Shown: positions 1-7,056 of the stretch, piece by piece
Position numbering within the stretch: position 1 is the stretch's first letter
Layout: each line of letters starts with the position of its first letter
Source: CAZDYP01 sp964509505
Lineage (GTDB): Bacteria > Chloroflexota > Anaerolineae > JACRMK01
Direction: 5' to 3'
Assembly: GCA_964509505.1 (NCBI GenBank)
Contig: CAZDYP010000166.1
Coordinates: 1 to 11,910 of the forward strand
DNA length: 11,910 nt
Notes under the pieces: generated by a model
Seen by the model: the letters and a program-made list of their open reading frames with translations, nothing else
The model's database searches: none
Told to the model about the DNA's origin: nothing
Position numbers and translations under genes: made by a program

Positions 1-1
1 G

Positions 2-1510
2 CCCAGTGATGGTAACGCCCGTGGAGTCAAGTACAATCTCATCCATACCAACCAATTGGCGAGCAAGTTGGGAAGCCCAGATGCCGCTAACATGTTTGCT
101 GAGGGTGGGACAAGATTCAAGGGAATAGACTTTGGAGATGATGCAGCATCAACACCTTGGGACTTGGATGTAAAACTCTGCGATCATCTAAATTCATGCA
201 AACAGGCGACTACATCACCGACTGCAATCCTACGGTCTGTTAACAATCTCTATGCTGGCAGTCTCTATGCTGACCCAGCTCGTCTCTTTGCGACGCTGTT
301 CCCCACCCACACCTATTCGACCAACTATGTTTACAATCCGTACCTCACCTCTGTAGCACAATTCCAGCCTGATGCAGGTAGTACTGCCTCAACACCGCTC
401 GGCGAAGCCACAGTGTATTTGCCATATCGGGCTATCACCGAGAGTGCCATGATTACTTTGACTTACAATGTTCCGTCAAATCTTGACGTAACGGCAAGCG
501 ATTTAGGAGTCCAGTTCTATTTGGTTGATCGACCTTTCTCCTTTGAAGTTCGCAAAATCAATGGGACGGCGCCCAGCAGTTTCAATGCGCCACTCAACAT
601 AGAAATCAAGTTCTCACCTGCCGTGTTAAGAGAAAACCAGCTAGACATCAATAAACTCAAAATCATGCGGTGGCAAAATGGCTCGTGGTATCCTCTGGCA
701 ACTGCCGTGGATGTGCAGAACTCTAAAGCGAAAGCTTTTACGGATAGCTTGGGCGTATTTGGATTGTTTGCGCCCCGAGAATACAAAGTCTATCTGCCTC
801 TCGTCTCAAAGAGTCAACCCGCCAACACCCAAGGACTCTATGGTCGCGTCACCCAAAACGGCTCTAAAGCAGCAGGCGTCCCGCTATCGCTGCGTTTCTA
901 CAATGGCTCCTCATGGTCAACGCTCGCCACCACGACAACCGCCGCTGATGGCACATACAGTTTCACAGGCGTGCCCAGCTTGGGGAGCGGACAAGGATAT
1001 TACGTGCGCTATCAAAACACCGCAGGCACAGTAGGGCGATTGTGGCTGTGGAACACGCGCGTGCTGACCTCCTACACAGCAGGTAGCAACATCGCCATCG
1101 GTAACTTTGACATCGCGGATATTGTACTCGTGTCGCCCGCGCCCGGCGCGACCGTCGCTTTGCCGTACACATTCCAATGGACCCGCCGCACTGCCACGCC
1201 CTCGGATAGCTATGAGCTCGATCTATACGATTACTACGATGGCGACCCTTATGCATACACTGGCCCATTGGGCTATGTCGGCAGCTTCACCATCAATGGC
1301 TTGCCCACAGGCTTTAGCCCCTGGGTGCCGTATGTCTGGACTATTTGGGCATACAGCCCTGATGGTGGAGTGGGGTTGGCGTACTGGAGCAACTACGTGA
1401 CGTTCTCGAATACAGGCTTCAGAGTTGCTACGGACTCGCTCCAAAATCACAAACGCAACGTGGAAGACTTGCCTGTGGGACGACCTAGTCCTAGAGGCGC
1501 GCAGCGTTAG
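2..1510 (+). CDS. Secreted multi-domain beta-rich protein, 5' end outside window
   Basis: The frame is open from base 2, with no stop upstream of the TTG at 56, so the gene begins before the window; about 502 C-terminal residues are visible. Numbering from base 2, the first ~140 residues are not recognised. Residues about 140-260 resemble the beta domain that often ends in a 'VDVQNSKAKAFTDSLGVFGLF'-like phrase in bacterial surface proteins. YLPLV follows (791-805), a short hydrophobic motif I recall as frequent in secreted Chloroflexota proteins. Next comes a carboxypeptidase-regulatory-like domain (836-1018; GLYGRVT, AADGTYSFTGVP) and then an Ig/Fn3-like stretch (1127-1412; SPAPGATVALPYTFQW, YVWTIWAYSPDG). 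The final ~25 residues are basic and low in structure, with no sortase motif. No catalytic motif is visible. The gene reads more AT-rich than the kinase cluster. It is probably a cell-surface or exported protein; substrate or partner unknown. Confidence 0.8.
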   Translation, partial: PSDGNARGVKYNLIHTNQLASKLGSPDAANMFAEGGTRFKGIDFGDDAASTPWDLDVKLCDHLNSCKQATTSPTAILRSVNNLYAGSLYADPARLFATLFPTHTYSTNYVYNPYLTSVAQFQPDAGSTASTPLGEATVYLPYRAITESAMITLTYNVPSNLDVTASDLGVQFYLVDRPFSFEVRKINGTAPSSFNAPLNIEIKFSPAVLRENQLDINKLKIMRWQNGSWYPLATAVDVQNSKAKAFTDSLGVFGLFAPREYKVYLPLVSKSQPANTQGLYGRVTQNGSKAAGVPLSLRFYNGSSWSTLATTTTAADGTYSFTGVPSLGSGQGYYVRYQNTAGTVGRLWLWNTRVLTSYTAGSNIAIGNFDIADIVLVSPAPGATVALPYTFQWTRRTATPSDSYELDLYDYYDGDPYAYTGPLGYVGSFTINGLPTGFSPWVPYVWTIWAYSPDGGVGLAYWSNYVTFSNTGFRVATDSLQNHKRNVEDLPVGRPSPRGAQR

Positions 1511-1664
1511 CCACGGACTGTTTAGCGGCGGTCATACTGAATAGCACTGCACCACCTGCGGCAGCTGTGGCTATGACACGGCGCGGGCGCATTAGTTCCA
1601 ATGAGTGAGATCAAACAGAAAAGCGGTGGACAGTTCTCATCACCAGAGTTTGTCCTCGATGCCC
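1511..1664. other. Convergent intergenic gap
   Basis: This 154-bp gap lies between the 3' ends of the secreted-protein gene and the HNH gene. I see no convincing terminator hairpin, repeat or RNA gene. Two tiny open frames (plus 1601-1696 and minus 1491-1592) lack ribosome binding sites and are not called. Confidence 0.5.
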
Positions 1665-2099
1665 TCAATCGCGTGGGGGCCACCAACCCGCGCTGAACCA
1701 ATGGCGTCTGGTCACGACAATTGTGGGGTTGTTGAGTTGAAGCGCAACGACCGTCGCTCGCCCACAGGCTGTTTGACCCATGATTTCTGCACCGTCGGCA
1801 CTCCACTGAAAATGCTCTGCCCAAACGTGACGGCGTGGATTGAACAACGCTACTCGCTTGCCCGTTTGCGGGTCGCGCGCATGGGTTTGCGCGCCTTTGA
1901 ACTCGTTGCAGCGACGACAAGCCAGCCACAGGTTCCTTTCAATCGTCTTGCCACCTTTGGCTTGTGGCTTGATATGTTCGATGCACATCGGCATGCCCAA
2001 CAGCTCTTCACTGCACAAGCAATAGCCACAGCGATGTTGCGCCTGTTGCGCGATGCGTTCTTTCAGTGCGAGAGGCACATAATCTTTGCGTGCGGTCAT
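1665..2099 (-). CDS. HNH endonuclease
   Basis: A 144-residue protein with a zinc-ribbon HNH nuclease fold. The paired zinc cysteines are C24-x2-C27 and C61-x2-C64. The metal-binding and catalytic core is E41-H42, with N56 and N65, so the third position is Asn rather than His (an HNN variant). After the core, the LFNPRRHVWAEHF and RATVVALQLNNP stretches match the C-terminal extension of the stand-alone HNH family common in cyanobacteria and Chloroflexota, as I recall it. It is expected to nick or cut DNA in the cytoplasm; target unknown. The ATG overlaps the stop of the upstream ribbon-helix-helix-like gene by 4 bp (ATGA), so translation is probably coupled. Length is normal and no key residue is missing. 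The longer plus-strand open frame over the same bases is an antisense shadow. Confidence 0.9.
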   Translation of the reverse strand: MTARKDYVPLALKERIAQQAQHRCGYCLCSEELLGMPMCIEHIKPQAKGGKTIERNLWLACRRCNEFKGAQTHARDPQTGKRVALFNPRRHVWAEHFQWSADGAEIMGQTACGRATVVALQLNNPTIVVTRRHWFSAGWWPPRD

Positions 2100-2527
2100 G
2101 CGCTTGCCACCGTCAGTTGTCGCAGTTCCGCCAAGGTGGGCAGGCGTTGACCGCGAAAGCGCAGCAACACCGCGGCGCGCGCTTTGCGGAGCATAAGCAA
2201 ATCAGCCGCGCGTTGCAACTGGGTCAATCGCTCGCATTCAGTTGAAGTTAGCGCACCCGCTTGATTGCGCTCCAACAGTTCATTCAACTCGGCTTGCTGT
2301 TCGTGCGGCACGGTTGCCAACATCACCTGCCAGAGAGCATCGTTGTCCAATTCGGTCAACTCCGTTAACGCGCGCGTGAAGGCTGGGTCTAATCCCTCTA
2401 ACGAGGGCAACGAAGTCTGGAGCGCCGTCAGCACCATCGTCTCAAGCGATTGGCGCGTCGCGTGCGCCATCCGCTGAATTGGTTCATACAAGCCATCGGG
2501 CAATTTCAAGGTAATCGTATGTGACAT
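2096..2527 (-). CDS. Small protein with ribbon-helix-helix-like N-terminus, partner of HNH
   Basis: A 143-residue protein. The first ~45 residues (MSHTITLKLPDGLYEPIQRM, then a predicted helix pair) resemble the beta-helix-helix of ribbon-helix-helix DNA-binding proteins and antitoxins. The rest is predicted helical and rich in Glu, Leu and Gln, ending in a basic stretch with RKARAAVLLRFRGQ. I chose the internal ATG at 2527 rather than the farther upstream start at 2668, because the longer version overlaps the ATPase gene by 140 bp and its extra residues look like out-of-frame sequence. The chosen start lies 1 bp after the ATPase stop. I recall proteins of this type being encoded directly before HNH nucleases in cyanobacteria and Chloroflexota. 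A DNA-binding or controlling partner of the nuclease is inference; no function has been shown that I know of. Confidence 0.75.
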   Translation of the reverse strand: MSHTITLKLPDGLYEPIQRMAHATRQSLETMVLTALQTSLPSLEGLDPAFTRALTELTELDNDALWQVMLATVPHEQQAELNELLERNQAGALTSTECERLTQLQRAADLLMLRKARAAVLLRFRGQRLPTLAELRQLTVASA

Positions 2528-2528
2528 A

Positions 2529-3728
2529 TCACATCCCCCACACCGTAATCTGCGCCTCGCCCATCTGCTCGGTGCGCTGAAAAATTTTTTCGTCCCACGA
2601 CTTGTCGGGTGTGCGGTCAAACAAAACAAGATGTCCTTCGTGCGCGCCGCTAATGTCCATGTAGTCACGCGTTTGCGACAAGCCTTCCGCCAACGTCTGC
2701 GCGAGCGAGCGCTGCACGATCTTCAACTCGATCACCACGCGTTGCACGCCGCCCGCGTAACGCCAAATGATGAGCAAGTCGGTGCGCCGTCGTCCCAAGC
2801 CATACTCGCGCTCGACACGCCCACCGCCATTGACGATGCGTTGCAAAAACGCTTGTATCAACAATGCTTCTTTGGCTTGGTGAATCACGTCGGCGGTGAT
2901 GAGTTGGGTGCGGTCACGCCCCGTGCGCATGCGGAAGCACGCCTCGTACGCCAGCGCGTTGACCAGCCACGGTTGCCCGCGCGTCAGGTCCCAGACCAGC
3001 GGCAGCACCTCAGGCTCGAAGCGTTGGCTCGTCTCGGTCGTGTGTTGCTGATAGAGCGCGGCGACTTCAGGCGGTGTGAAGTCGCTCAGTCGCAGTGATT
3101 CGGCTTTGACGTTGAACGCGCTGCCGCCCGTGATGATTTCTTGCGTGCGCGCGGAGCGGATGCGATAGTCGCGCACGTCGCGCACGCCACACAGCACCAC
3201 ACTCTGTGGGAATGCCGCAGGGCGTTGGGTATAACCCGCGCGCAACTGGCGCAAGACCGCAATGAGCGAGTCGCCCACGAGCGCGTCTATCTCGTCTATC
3301 AATAAGACCAGCGGCAAAGGGCTATGTTGCGCCCACGCAGCGAGCAAGGCTTTGAACGCGCCGTCTGCGCCATGCTGCGCCCAAATGGCAGCGCTGCGCT
3401 CGCTGGGAAAAGGATCGCGCAGGTAATAGTTTGCGCTGTCTGCCAATGCGCCTACAATCGCGCGCAGGGCGCGCTCCACTTCGTCACGCGCCGATTGTCC
3501 AATTTCGACGTTGAGATATACGGCGCGATATTGCCCGCTTTGATTGAGCTGATCCATCAGCGCCAGCAGGCACGAAGTCTTGCCCGTTTGACGCGGCGCG
3601 TGCAGCACAAAATATTTTTTCTGTTGAATGAGCGTGAGAATTTCGCCCAGCTCAATGCGCGAGAGCGGATCCAAGCAATAGTGTGCTTCAGGGTTGACAG
3701 GCCCCGCCGTGTTGAAGAAGCGTTCCAT
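2529..3728 (-). CDS. P-loop ATPase fused to PD-(D/E)XK nuclease-like domain
   Basis: A 399-residue protein. The AAA-type ATPase part has Walker A at 44-52 (APRQTGKTS; K50, T51) and Walker B at 140-146 (LVLLIDE; D145, E146). The family phrases SVVLCGVRDVRDY and FNVKAESLRLSDF follow, then a winged-helix-like region ending near 285 (TRGQPWLVNALAYEACF). Residues ~288-399 form a restriction-endonuclease-like domain with D317 (RTDLLI) and E334-x-K336 (IELKI), the PD-(D/E)XK signature, and end in TVWGM. It starts the minus-strand operon, with a strong ribosome binding site and an extended -10 box upstream. Compared with the full-length family I remember (about 500+ residues), the ~100-130 residue segment between QAKEAL and LIQAFLQR is missing in frame. 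This ATPase-nuclease family is widespread and often in many copies in Chloroflexota and cyanobacteria. Its role is poorly defined; a link to mobile elements or defence is only inferred. Confidence 0.85.
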   Translation of the reverse strand: MERFFNTAGPVNPEAHYCLDPLSRIELGEILTLIQQKKYFVLHAPRQTGKTSCLLALMDQLNQSGQYRAVYLNVEIGQSARDEVERALRAIVGALADSANYYLRDPFPSERSAAIWAQHGADGAFKALLAAWAQHSPLPLVLLIDEIDALVGDSLIAVLRQLRAGYTQRPAAFPQSVVLCGVRDVRDYRIRSARTQEIITGGSAFNVKAESLRLSDFTPPEVAALYQQHTTETSQRFEPEVLPLVWDLTRGQPWLVNALAYEACFRMRTGRDRTQLITADVIHQAKEALLIQAFLQRIVNGGGRVEREYGLGRRRTDLLIIWRYAGGVQRVVIELKIVQRSLAQTLAEGLSQTRDYMDISGAHEGHLVLFDRTPDKSWDEKIFQRTEQMGEAQITVWGM

Positions 3729-3732
3729 CCTG

Positions 3733-3740
3733 CACCTCCT
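3733..3740 (-). promoter_or_regulatory. Strong ribosome binding site of the ATPase gene
   Basis: The minus strand reads AGGAGGTG, ending 4 bases before the ATG at 3728. It closely matches the anti-Shine-Dalgarno complement and fixes the ATPase start. It is the best ribosome binding site in the window. Confidence 0.85.
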
Positions 3741-3747
3741 ATCAGGG

Positions 3748-3756
3748 ATTATAGCA
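3748..3756 (-). promoter_or_regulatory. Extended -10 promoter for the ATPase/RHH/HNH operon
   Basis: The minus strand reads TGCTATAAT: a perfect TATAAT hexamer (3748-3753) with the TGn extension. No good -35 box is seen 16-18 bp upstream, as is usual for extended -10 promoters. Transcription would start near 3741, giving a very short leader that begins almost at the ribosome binding site. Assignment is from sequence match only. Confidence 0.6.
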
Positions 3757-3868
3757 CACGGGCGCAGCCAGCCTATTTCTGTAGGTGGTGATGGAACGCG
3801 CTGTGATCGGCAAGGGGATTGACCAGCGCCGCGGCTGGTTCAGCTAACGAACTGAACGGATCCATTCC

Positions 3869-5908
3869 ATGAGCCTTCTGCAACCCGGCCAAATGCTGGG
3901 GCCATATCGTATTATCAATCAGATTGGGCAAGGCGGTATGGCAACCGTGTACAAGGCGTATCACGCCAACATGGATCGCTACGTGGCGATCAAGGTGCTG
4001 CCGACGCTGTTTGCTCACAGCCCCGAAGCGCTCGCGCGTTTTCGACAGGAAGCGTGCACCATCGCCAACCTCGAACACCCACACATCTTGCTCGTGTATG
4101 ACGCCGGCGAAAGCGACGGCATCGCCTATCTGGTTATGCGCTATCTGGATGCGGGGACGCTCAAGGAACGTCTCAAAGCGAGCACGTTGGCGGTCGCGGA
4201 GATTGATCGGATTTTCTCACGCGTGGCGGATGCGTTGGGCTATGCTCATGCGCGCGGCGTGATTCACCGTGACATCAAGCCTGCGAACATCATGCTGGAC
4301 GCGCAAGGTGAGGTCTTTCTGACCGATTTCGGCGTGGCGAAACTGCTGGAAAGCGACATGAAATTCACGGCTAGCGGCGCGGTCACGGGGACGCCCGAGT
4401 ACATGAGTCCCGAGCAGGCGCAAGGCGAAAAACTCGATGCGCGCTCGGACATCTACGCGCTGGGCATCGTCTTGTACGAGATGGTCACGGGGCGTCTGCC
4501 ATTCAGCGCCGAGACGCCGCTGGCGGTGCTGCTGAAGCACATCACCGAACCGTTGCCGCCGCCCTCGGTGGTGAAGCCAGACATCGCGCCCGCCATCGAG
4601 CGCGTGATTCTCAAAGCCCTGAGCAAGAATCGGGATGATCGGTTTGTGTCGTGCGCGGATTTTCTGAGCGCGTGGAAGCAGGCATTGAGCGAAGCGCTAC
4701 AAACCGACGAAGCGCCGACCGGACGCGCTCACGCCGCAAAGGTTACGACGCCATCGCCCAAAGCGCACGACCGTCAAGCTTCAGTCCGCCAACCAGCGTG
4801 GACGCCGCTCATTGCGCGCGTGTGGGTGTTGATAGGCTTCGGCATCGTATTTGCCAGCCTTGGATTTCTGTTCGCCAGTTGGCTGATGCCGCCGTCTGCC
4901 AATCAGACACTGGTGCCGGCGAGCACACCCTCGCTTATCACACCTATCACATCCACGCCCGCAACTGCGCGCCCCTCGCCCACCGCGACGCCCATCCCGC
5001 CGAGACCGTCACCCACACCCGACCCAATGGTTGTTTTGCTGCAACAAGTGGATGTGGCGTGGGGGCGAAGCGATTGGCCGCGGGTCATCGAGCTCTTGGC
5101 GCAAGCGCGTCAACTCGACCCACGCCGGGAAACCATCGCAGACACATTGTATGTGGCTTACTACAACTATGGTCAAGCGCTGTTGAAGCAAGACAAAAAA
5201 GCGGAGGCAGTTCGACAGTTTGAAAATGCGCTGGCAGTGAAAGCGAATGGCGCAGAAGCGCAACAGGCGTTGCTCGACCTCAAGCCGTCCCCTCCAGCGC
5301 CGACGATGTTTTGGTCAGAAGACTTTGCGCTGCCGTACCTTGATGAAAACCGCTGGAAGGCTGATTACACCTATAACTTTTTGTCGTTGAACAACGGCGT
5401 TTTGCAATTGGGCAGTTCGTCGGCAACCTTTCCGTACGTCCGCACGACGAGCAACCCATTTCCCGGCGTGGGCGATTTCCAGCTGCACTATCGTCTGCGC
5501 TATGCGGCATTGGGCGATTGCGGGGTCGGCTTCATGCTGACCAGCTATGTGATGCCGTCCGGACTGAGCCAGTCAAGCGCCGCCGAATTTCAACGCGCTA
5601 ACGAGCAAAACGGTCTGGCTGTTGGCAGTTGGCAGGACCGCAACACAGGCATGCTCATTTGGTTTCGCGCTGGCGCTGAGCGAGCGGACGTCAGAGTATC
5701 ATCCTCCAATACAAACTGGCACGAGGTAAAAGTGCACTCTGTGGGCAGGCGATATATGATTGATTTCGACAACCAACTGGCCTATACGTCACAAGACACA
5801 ACCTATCGGCCCGAGTTCATCTGGATCGGCCATCCAGCCCAACTGGACGCGCGCTGCGCGTGGAGCCGGCTGGACATAGACTTCATCCGCGTGGAGACGT
5901 TGCCATGA
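3869..5908 (+). CDS. Membrane Ser/Thr protein kinase with TPR and lectin-like outer domain
   Basis: A 679-residue Hanks-type (PknB-like) kinase with all catalytic elements: glycine loop G20-QGGMATV, VAIK Lys42, helix-C Glu61, HRDIKPAN (133-140, catalytic D135), DFG 153-155, GTPEYMSPE (174-182) and DIYALG (194-199). T167, T173 and T175 sit where PknB-type kinases autophosphorylate. The kinase domain ends near 270. A single membrane helix (about 318-340) is followed by a Pro/Thr-rich stalk (341-386), TPR-like helices (about 388-465) and a beta-sandwich (about 474-679) resembling concanavalin/LamG-type jelly rolls (WSEDF, RWKADYTYN, DFQLHYRLRY). The kinase should face the cytoplasm and the TPR/jelly roll the outside. 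There are no PASTA repeats. The outer part has exactly two cysteines, C551 and C663. The ribosome binding site before ATG 3869 is weak (ACGGA). The gene overlaps the next by 4 bp. It is the only probably active kinase of the cluster. Confidence 0.93.
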   Translation: MSLLQPGQMLGPYRIINQIGQGGMATVYKAYHANMDRYVAIKVLPTLFAHSPEALARFRQEACTIANLEHPHILLVYDAGESDGIAYLVMRYLDAGTLKERLKASTLAVAEIDRIFSRVADALGYAHARGVIHRDIKPANIMLDAQGEVFLTDFGVAKLLESDMKFTASGAVTGTPEYMSPEQAQGEKLDARSDIYALGIVLYEMVTGRLPFSAETPLAVLLKHITEPLPPPSVVKPDIAPAIERVILKALSKNRDDRFVSCADFLSAWKQALSEALQTDEAPTGRAHAAKVTTPSPKAHDRQASVRQPAWTPLIARVWVLIGFGIVFASLGFLFASWLMPPSANQTLVPASTPSLITPITSTPATARPSPTATPIPPRPSPTPDPMVVLLQQVDVAWGRSDWPRVIELLAQARQLDPRRETIADTLYVAYYNYGQALLKQDKKAEAVRQFENALAVKANGAEAQQALLDLKPSPPAPTMFWSEDFALPYLDENRWKADYTYNFLSLNNGVLQLGSSSATFPYVRTTSNPFPGVGDFQLHYRLRYAALGDCGVGFMLTSYVMPSGLSQSSAAEFQRANEQNGLAVGSWQDRNTGMLIWFRAGAERADVRVSSSNTNWHEVKVHSVGRRYMIDFDNQLAYTSQDTTYRPEFIWIGHPAQLDARCAWSRLDIDFIRVETLP

Positions 5909-6939
5909 TGTCATCCAGCCTGGTCGGCGTCATTCTCGACAATCGCTATCGTCTCGCCGCTCTATTGAGCGCGGAGGGTGAGAGCGTATGGTATTGCGCG
6001 CGTGACTTGCAACTGGAGCGTCACGTCGCCATCAAGATTACACGGGTGCACCGCGACGAGGTATCGCTCAACGCTGACCTGCATGAGCGAGACGTGTTGG
6101 ATGGCGGACGGGAGGGCGACCTGTGGTACTGGGTCACGACGCTGACTGAAAGCAGCGCACCCTCTAACCCTCTGCCCTCTAACCCTCTGAAGCAGGGCTT
6201 AGAAGGGCTTACGACGATTGACGCGCTACCTGTCACGCGCGCCGTACCCGCTTTCACTTGGTTGTGGGCTGTGGGCGCAACAGCGATTGTGTTTGTGTTG
6301 GCTTTTCTGTTCACGCTCGCGCTGCGCCCTAGCGCCACACCTCCGCCCACACCGACTGTTGAGCCAACCTTCGTTGTCACGCCGCTCGTGTTGCAACTTG
6401 CGCCGACCTACACTTTGCCGCCGCAGATTCCAGACATGCCCAGAGCGACCTTCGTGCCACAGCCCAGCAAGACGGCTATCCCCGCGCCCAATCCGACGGC
6501 GACACCACCGCCCATCGGTTTGTCTGTGGGCGCAACTGCCCCAGACTTTCGCTTGAAAGATCTCTTCGGGGTCGAACAGCAGCTCGCCGCGCAACGCGGC
6601 AAGCTCGTGGCGATCAACTTCTGGGCTACGTGGTGCAATCCTTGCCGCGAGGAGATGCCCGCGCTCCAACGGGCTTATGAGCTCCACAAAAATCGGGGGT
6701 TCCTCGTGTGGGGCGTGAACGCAGGTGAGAGTACAGCGCAGGCACAACGTTTCGTGGGTGAAATACAAGTGAACTTTCCCTTGCTGCTCGACGGCGATTC
6801 GCGGACCACGCGGTTATATCGTGTTTTCGCATTGCCCTCCACATTCTTCGTGGATCGTAATGGCGTGATCCAGCAAGTGGTCGTCGGCGCGATGGACGAA
6901 CGCACGCTCGAATCCCATTTGAAGCGGCTACTGAATTAG
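5905..6939 (+). CDS. Kinase N-lobe remnant fused to membrane-anchored TlpA/ResA-type thioredoxin
   Basis: A 344-residue chimera. Residues ~8-85 are recognisably a kinase N-lobe (DNRYRL, ARDLQLERHVAIK with Lys44, then a hinge-like DLWYWVTTLTE), but the glycine loop is degraded, helix C is largely lost and there is no C-lobe. One membrane helix (about 117-141) and a Pro/Thr-rich stalk (142-205) lead to a thioredoxin-fold domain (about 206-344) with W243-C-N-P-C247 and the cis-Pro loop ALPSTF (P311), as in the TlpA/ResA/AhpC-TSA group. It should act outside the membrane as a thiol-disulfide oxidoreductase. The start is ATG 5905, overlapping the kinase stop by 4 bp with GGAG at 5893-5896; an upstream start at 5860 would overlap more and lacks support. 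Translation is probably coupled to the kinase. Its kinase scrap is closest, by eye, to the pseudokinase at 7057, suggesting tandem duplication. Confidence 0.88.
   Translation: MMSSSLVGVILDNRYRLAALLSAEGESVWYCARDLQLERHVAIKITRVHRDEVSLNADLHERDVLDGGREGDLWYWVTTLTESSAPSNPLPSNPLKQGLEGLTTIDALPVTRAVPAFTWLWAVGATAIVFVLAFLFTLALRPSATPPPTPTVEPTFVVTPLVLQLAPTYTLPPQIPDMPRATFVPQPSKTAIPAPNPTATPPPIGLSVGATAPDFRLKDLFGVEQQLAAQRGKLVAINFWATWCNPCREEMPALQRAYELHKNRGFLVWGVNAGESTAQAQRFVGEIQVNFPLLLDGDSRTTRLYRVFALPSTFFVDRNGVIQQVVVGAMDERTLESHLKRLLN
6160..6207 (+). repeat. 15-bp perfect tandem duplication with adjoining imperfect inverted copy
   Basis: CCCTCTAACCCTCTG occurs twice in a row (6160-6174 and 6175-6189), encoding PSNPL-PSNPL. 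After a 3-base loop, 6193-6207 (CAGGGCTTAGAAGGG) is an imperfect inverted copy that could fold back on the second unit. It lies inside the redoxin-kinase chimera, just after the truncated kinase N-lobe. Confidence 0.8.
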
Positions 6940-6954
6940 AGTGCGTCTGCAAAG

Positions 6955-7030
6955 TGTCATGACGAGCGGAGCGAAGCCATCTCCCTCACGTGGCAAGGAG
7001 ACTGCTTCGCAAGAAACGCTCGCAGTGACA
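6955..7030. repeat. Palindromic intergenic repeat (TGTCAT...GTGACA type)
   Basis: The left arm 6955-6984 (TGTCATGACGAGCGGAGCGA...CATCTCC) pairs with the right arm 6997-7030 (GGAGACTGCTTCGC...CGCTCGCAGTGACA) across a 12-base loop, with a 4-base bulge and a few mismatches. This resembles the 'TGTCATTGCGAGCG...AGCAATCTCC' palindromic repeats seen between genes in many bacterial genomes, from memory. It fills most of the 117-bp gap between the redoxin and pseudokinase genes. It may form an mRNA hairpin lowering read-through or protecting transcript ends. Confidence 0.75.
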
Positions 7031-7056
7031 GCAAGTGGCAAGTTAGTGAGGTGTCT

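Noticed and set aside
1491..1592. 33-codon minus-strand frame resembling a signal peptide (MRPRRVIATAAAGGAVLF)
   Set aside because: No ribosome binding site, and it overlaps the end of the secreted-protein gene; the hydrophobic look fits chance in Ala-rich GC sequence.
1601..1696. 31-codon plus-strand frame starting MSEIKQKSGG
   Set aside because: No ribosome binding site, overlaps the HNH 3' end, and no recognisable family.
1605..2150. 181-codon plus-strand open frame
   Set aside because: It is antisense to the HNH gene, whose CxxC, EH and N motifs are clear; composition is low-complexity shadow-like.
2528..2668. N-terminal extension of the RHH-like protein to an upstream ATG
   Set aside because: It would overlap the ATPase-nuclease C-terminus by 140 bp, and the extra residues lack family character; ATG 2527 gives a clean RHH-like start.
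3791..3847. 18-codon frame upstream of the active kinase, a possible leader peptide
   Set aside because: There is a weak purine-rich stretch before it, but no attenuator hairpin or codon bias was seen.
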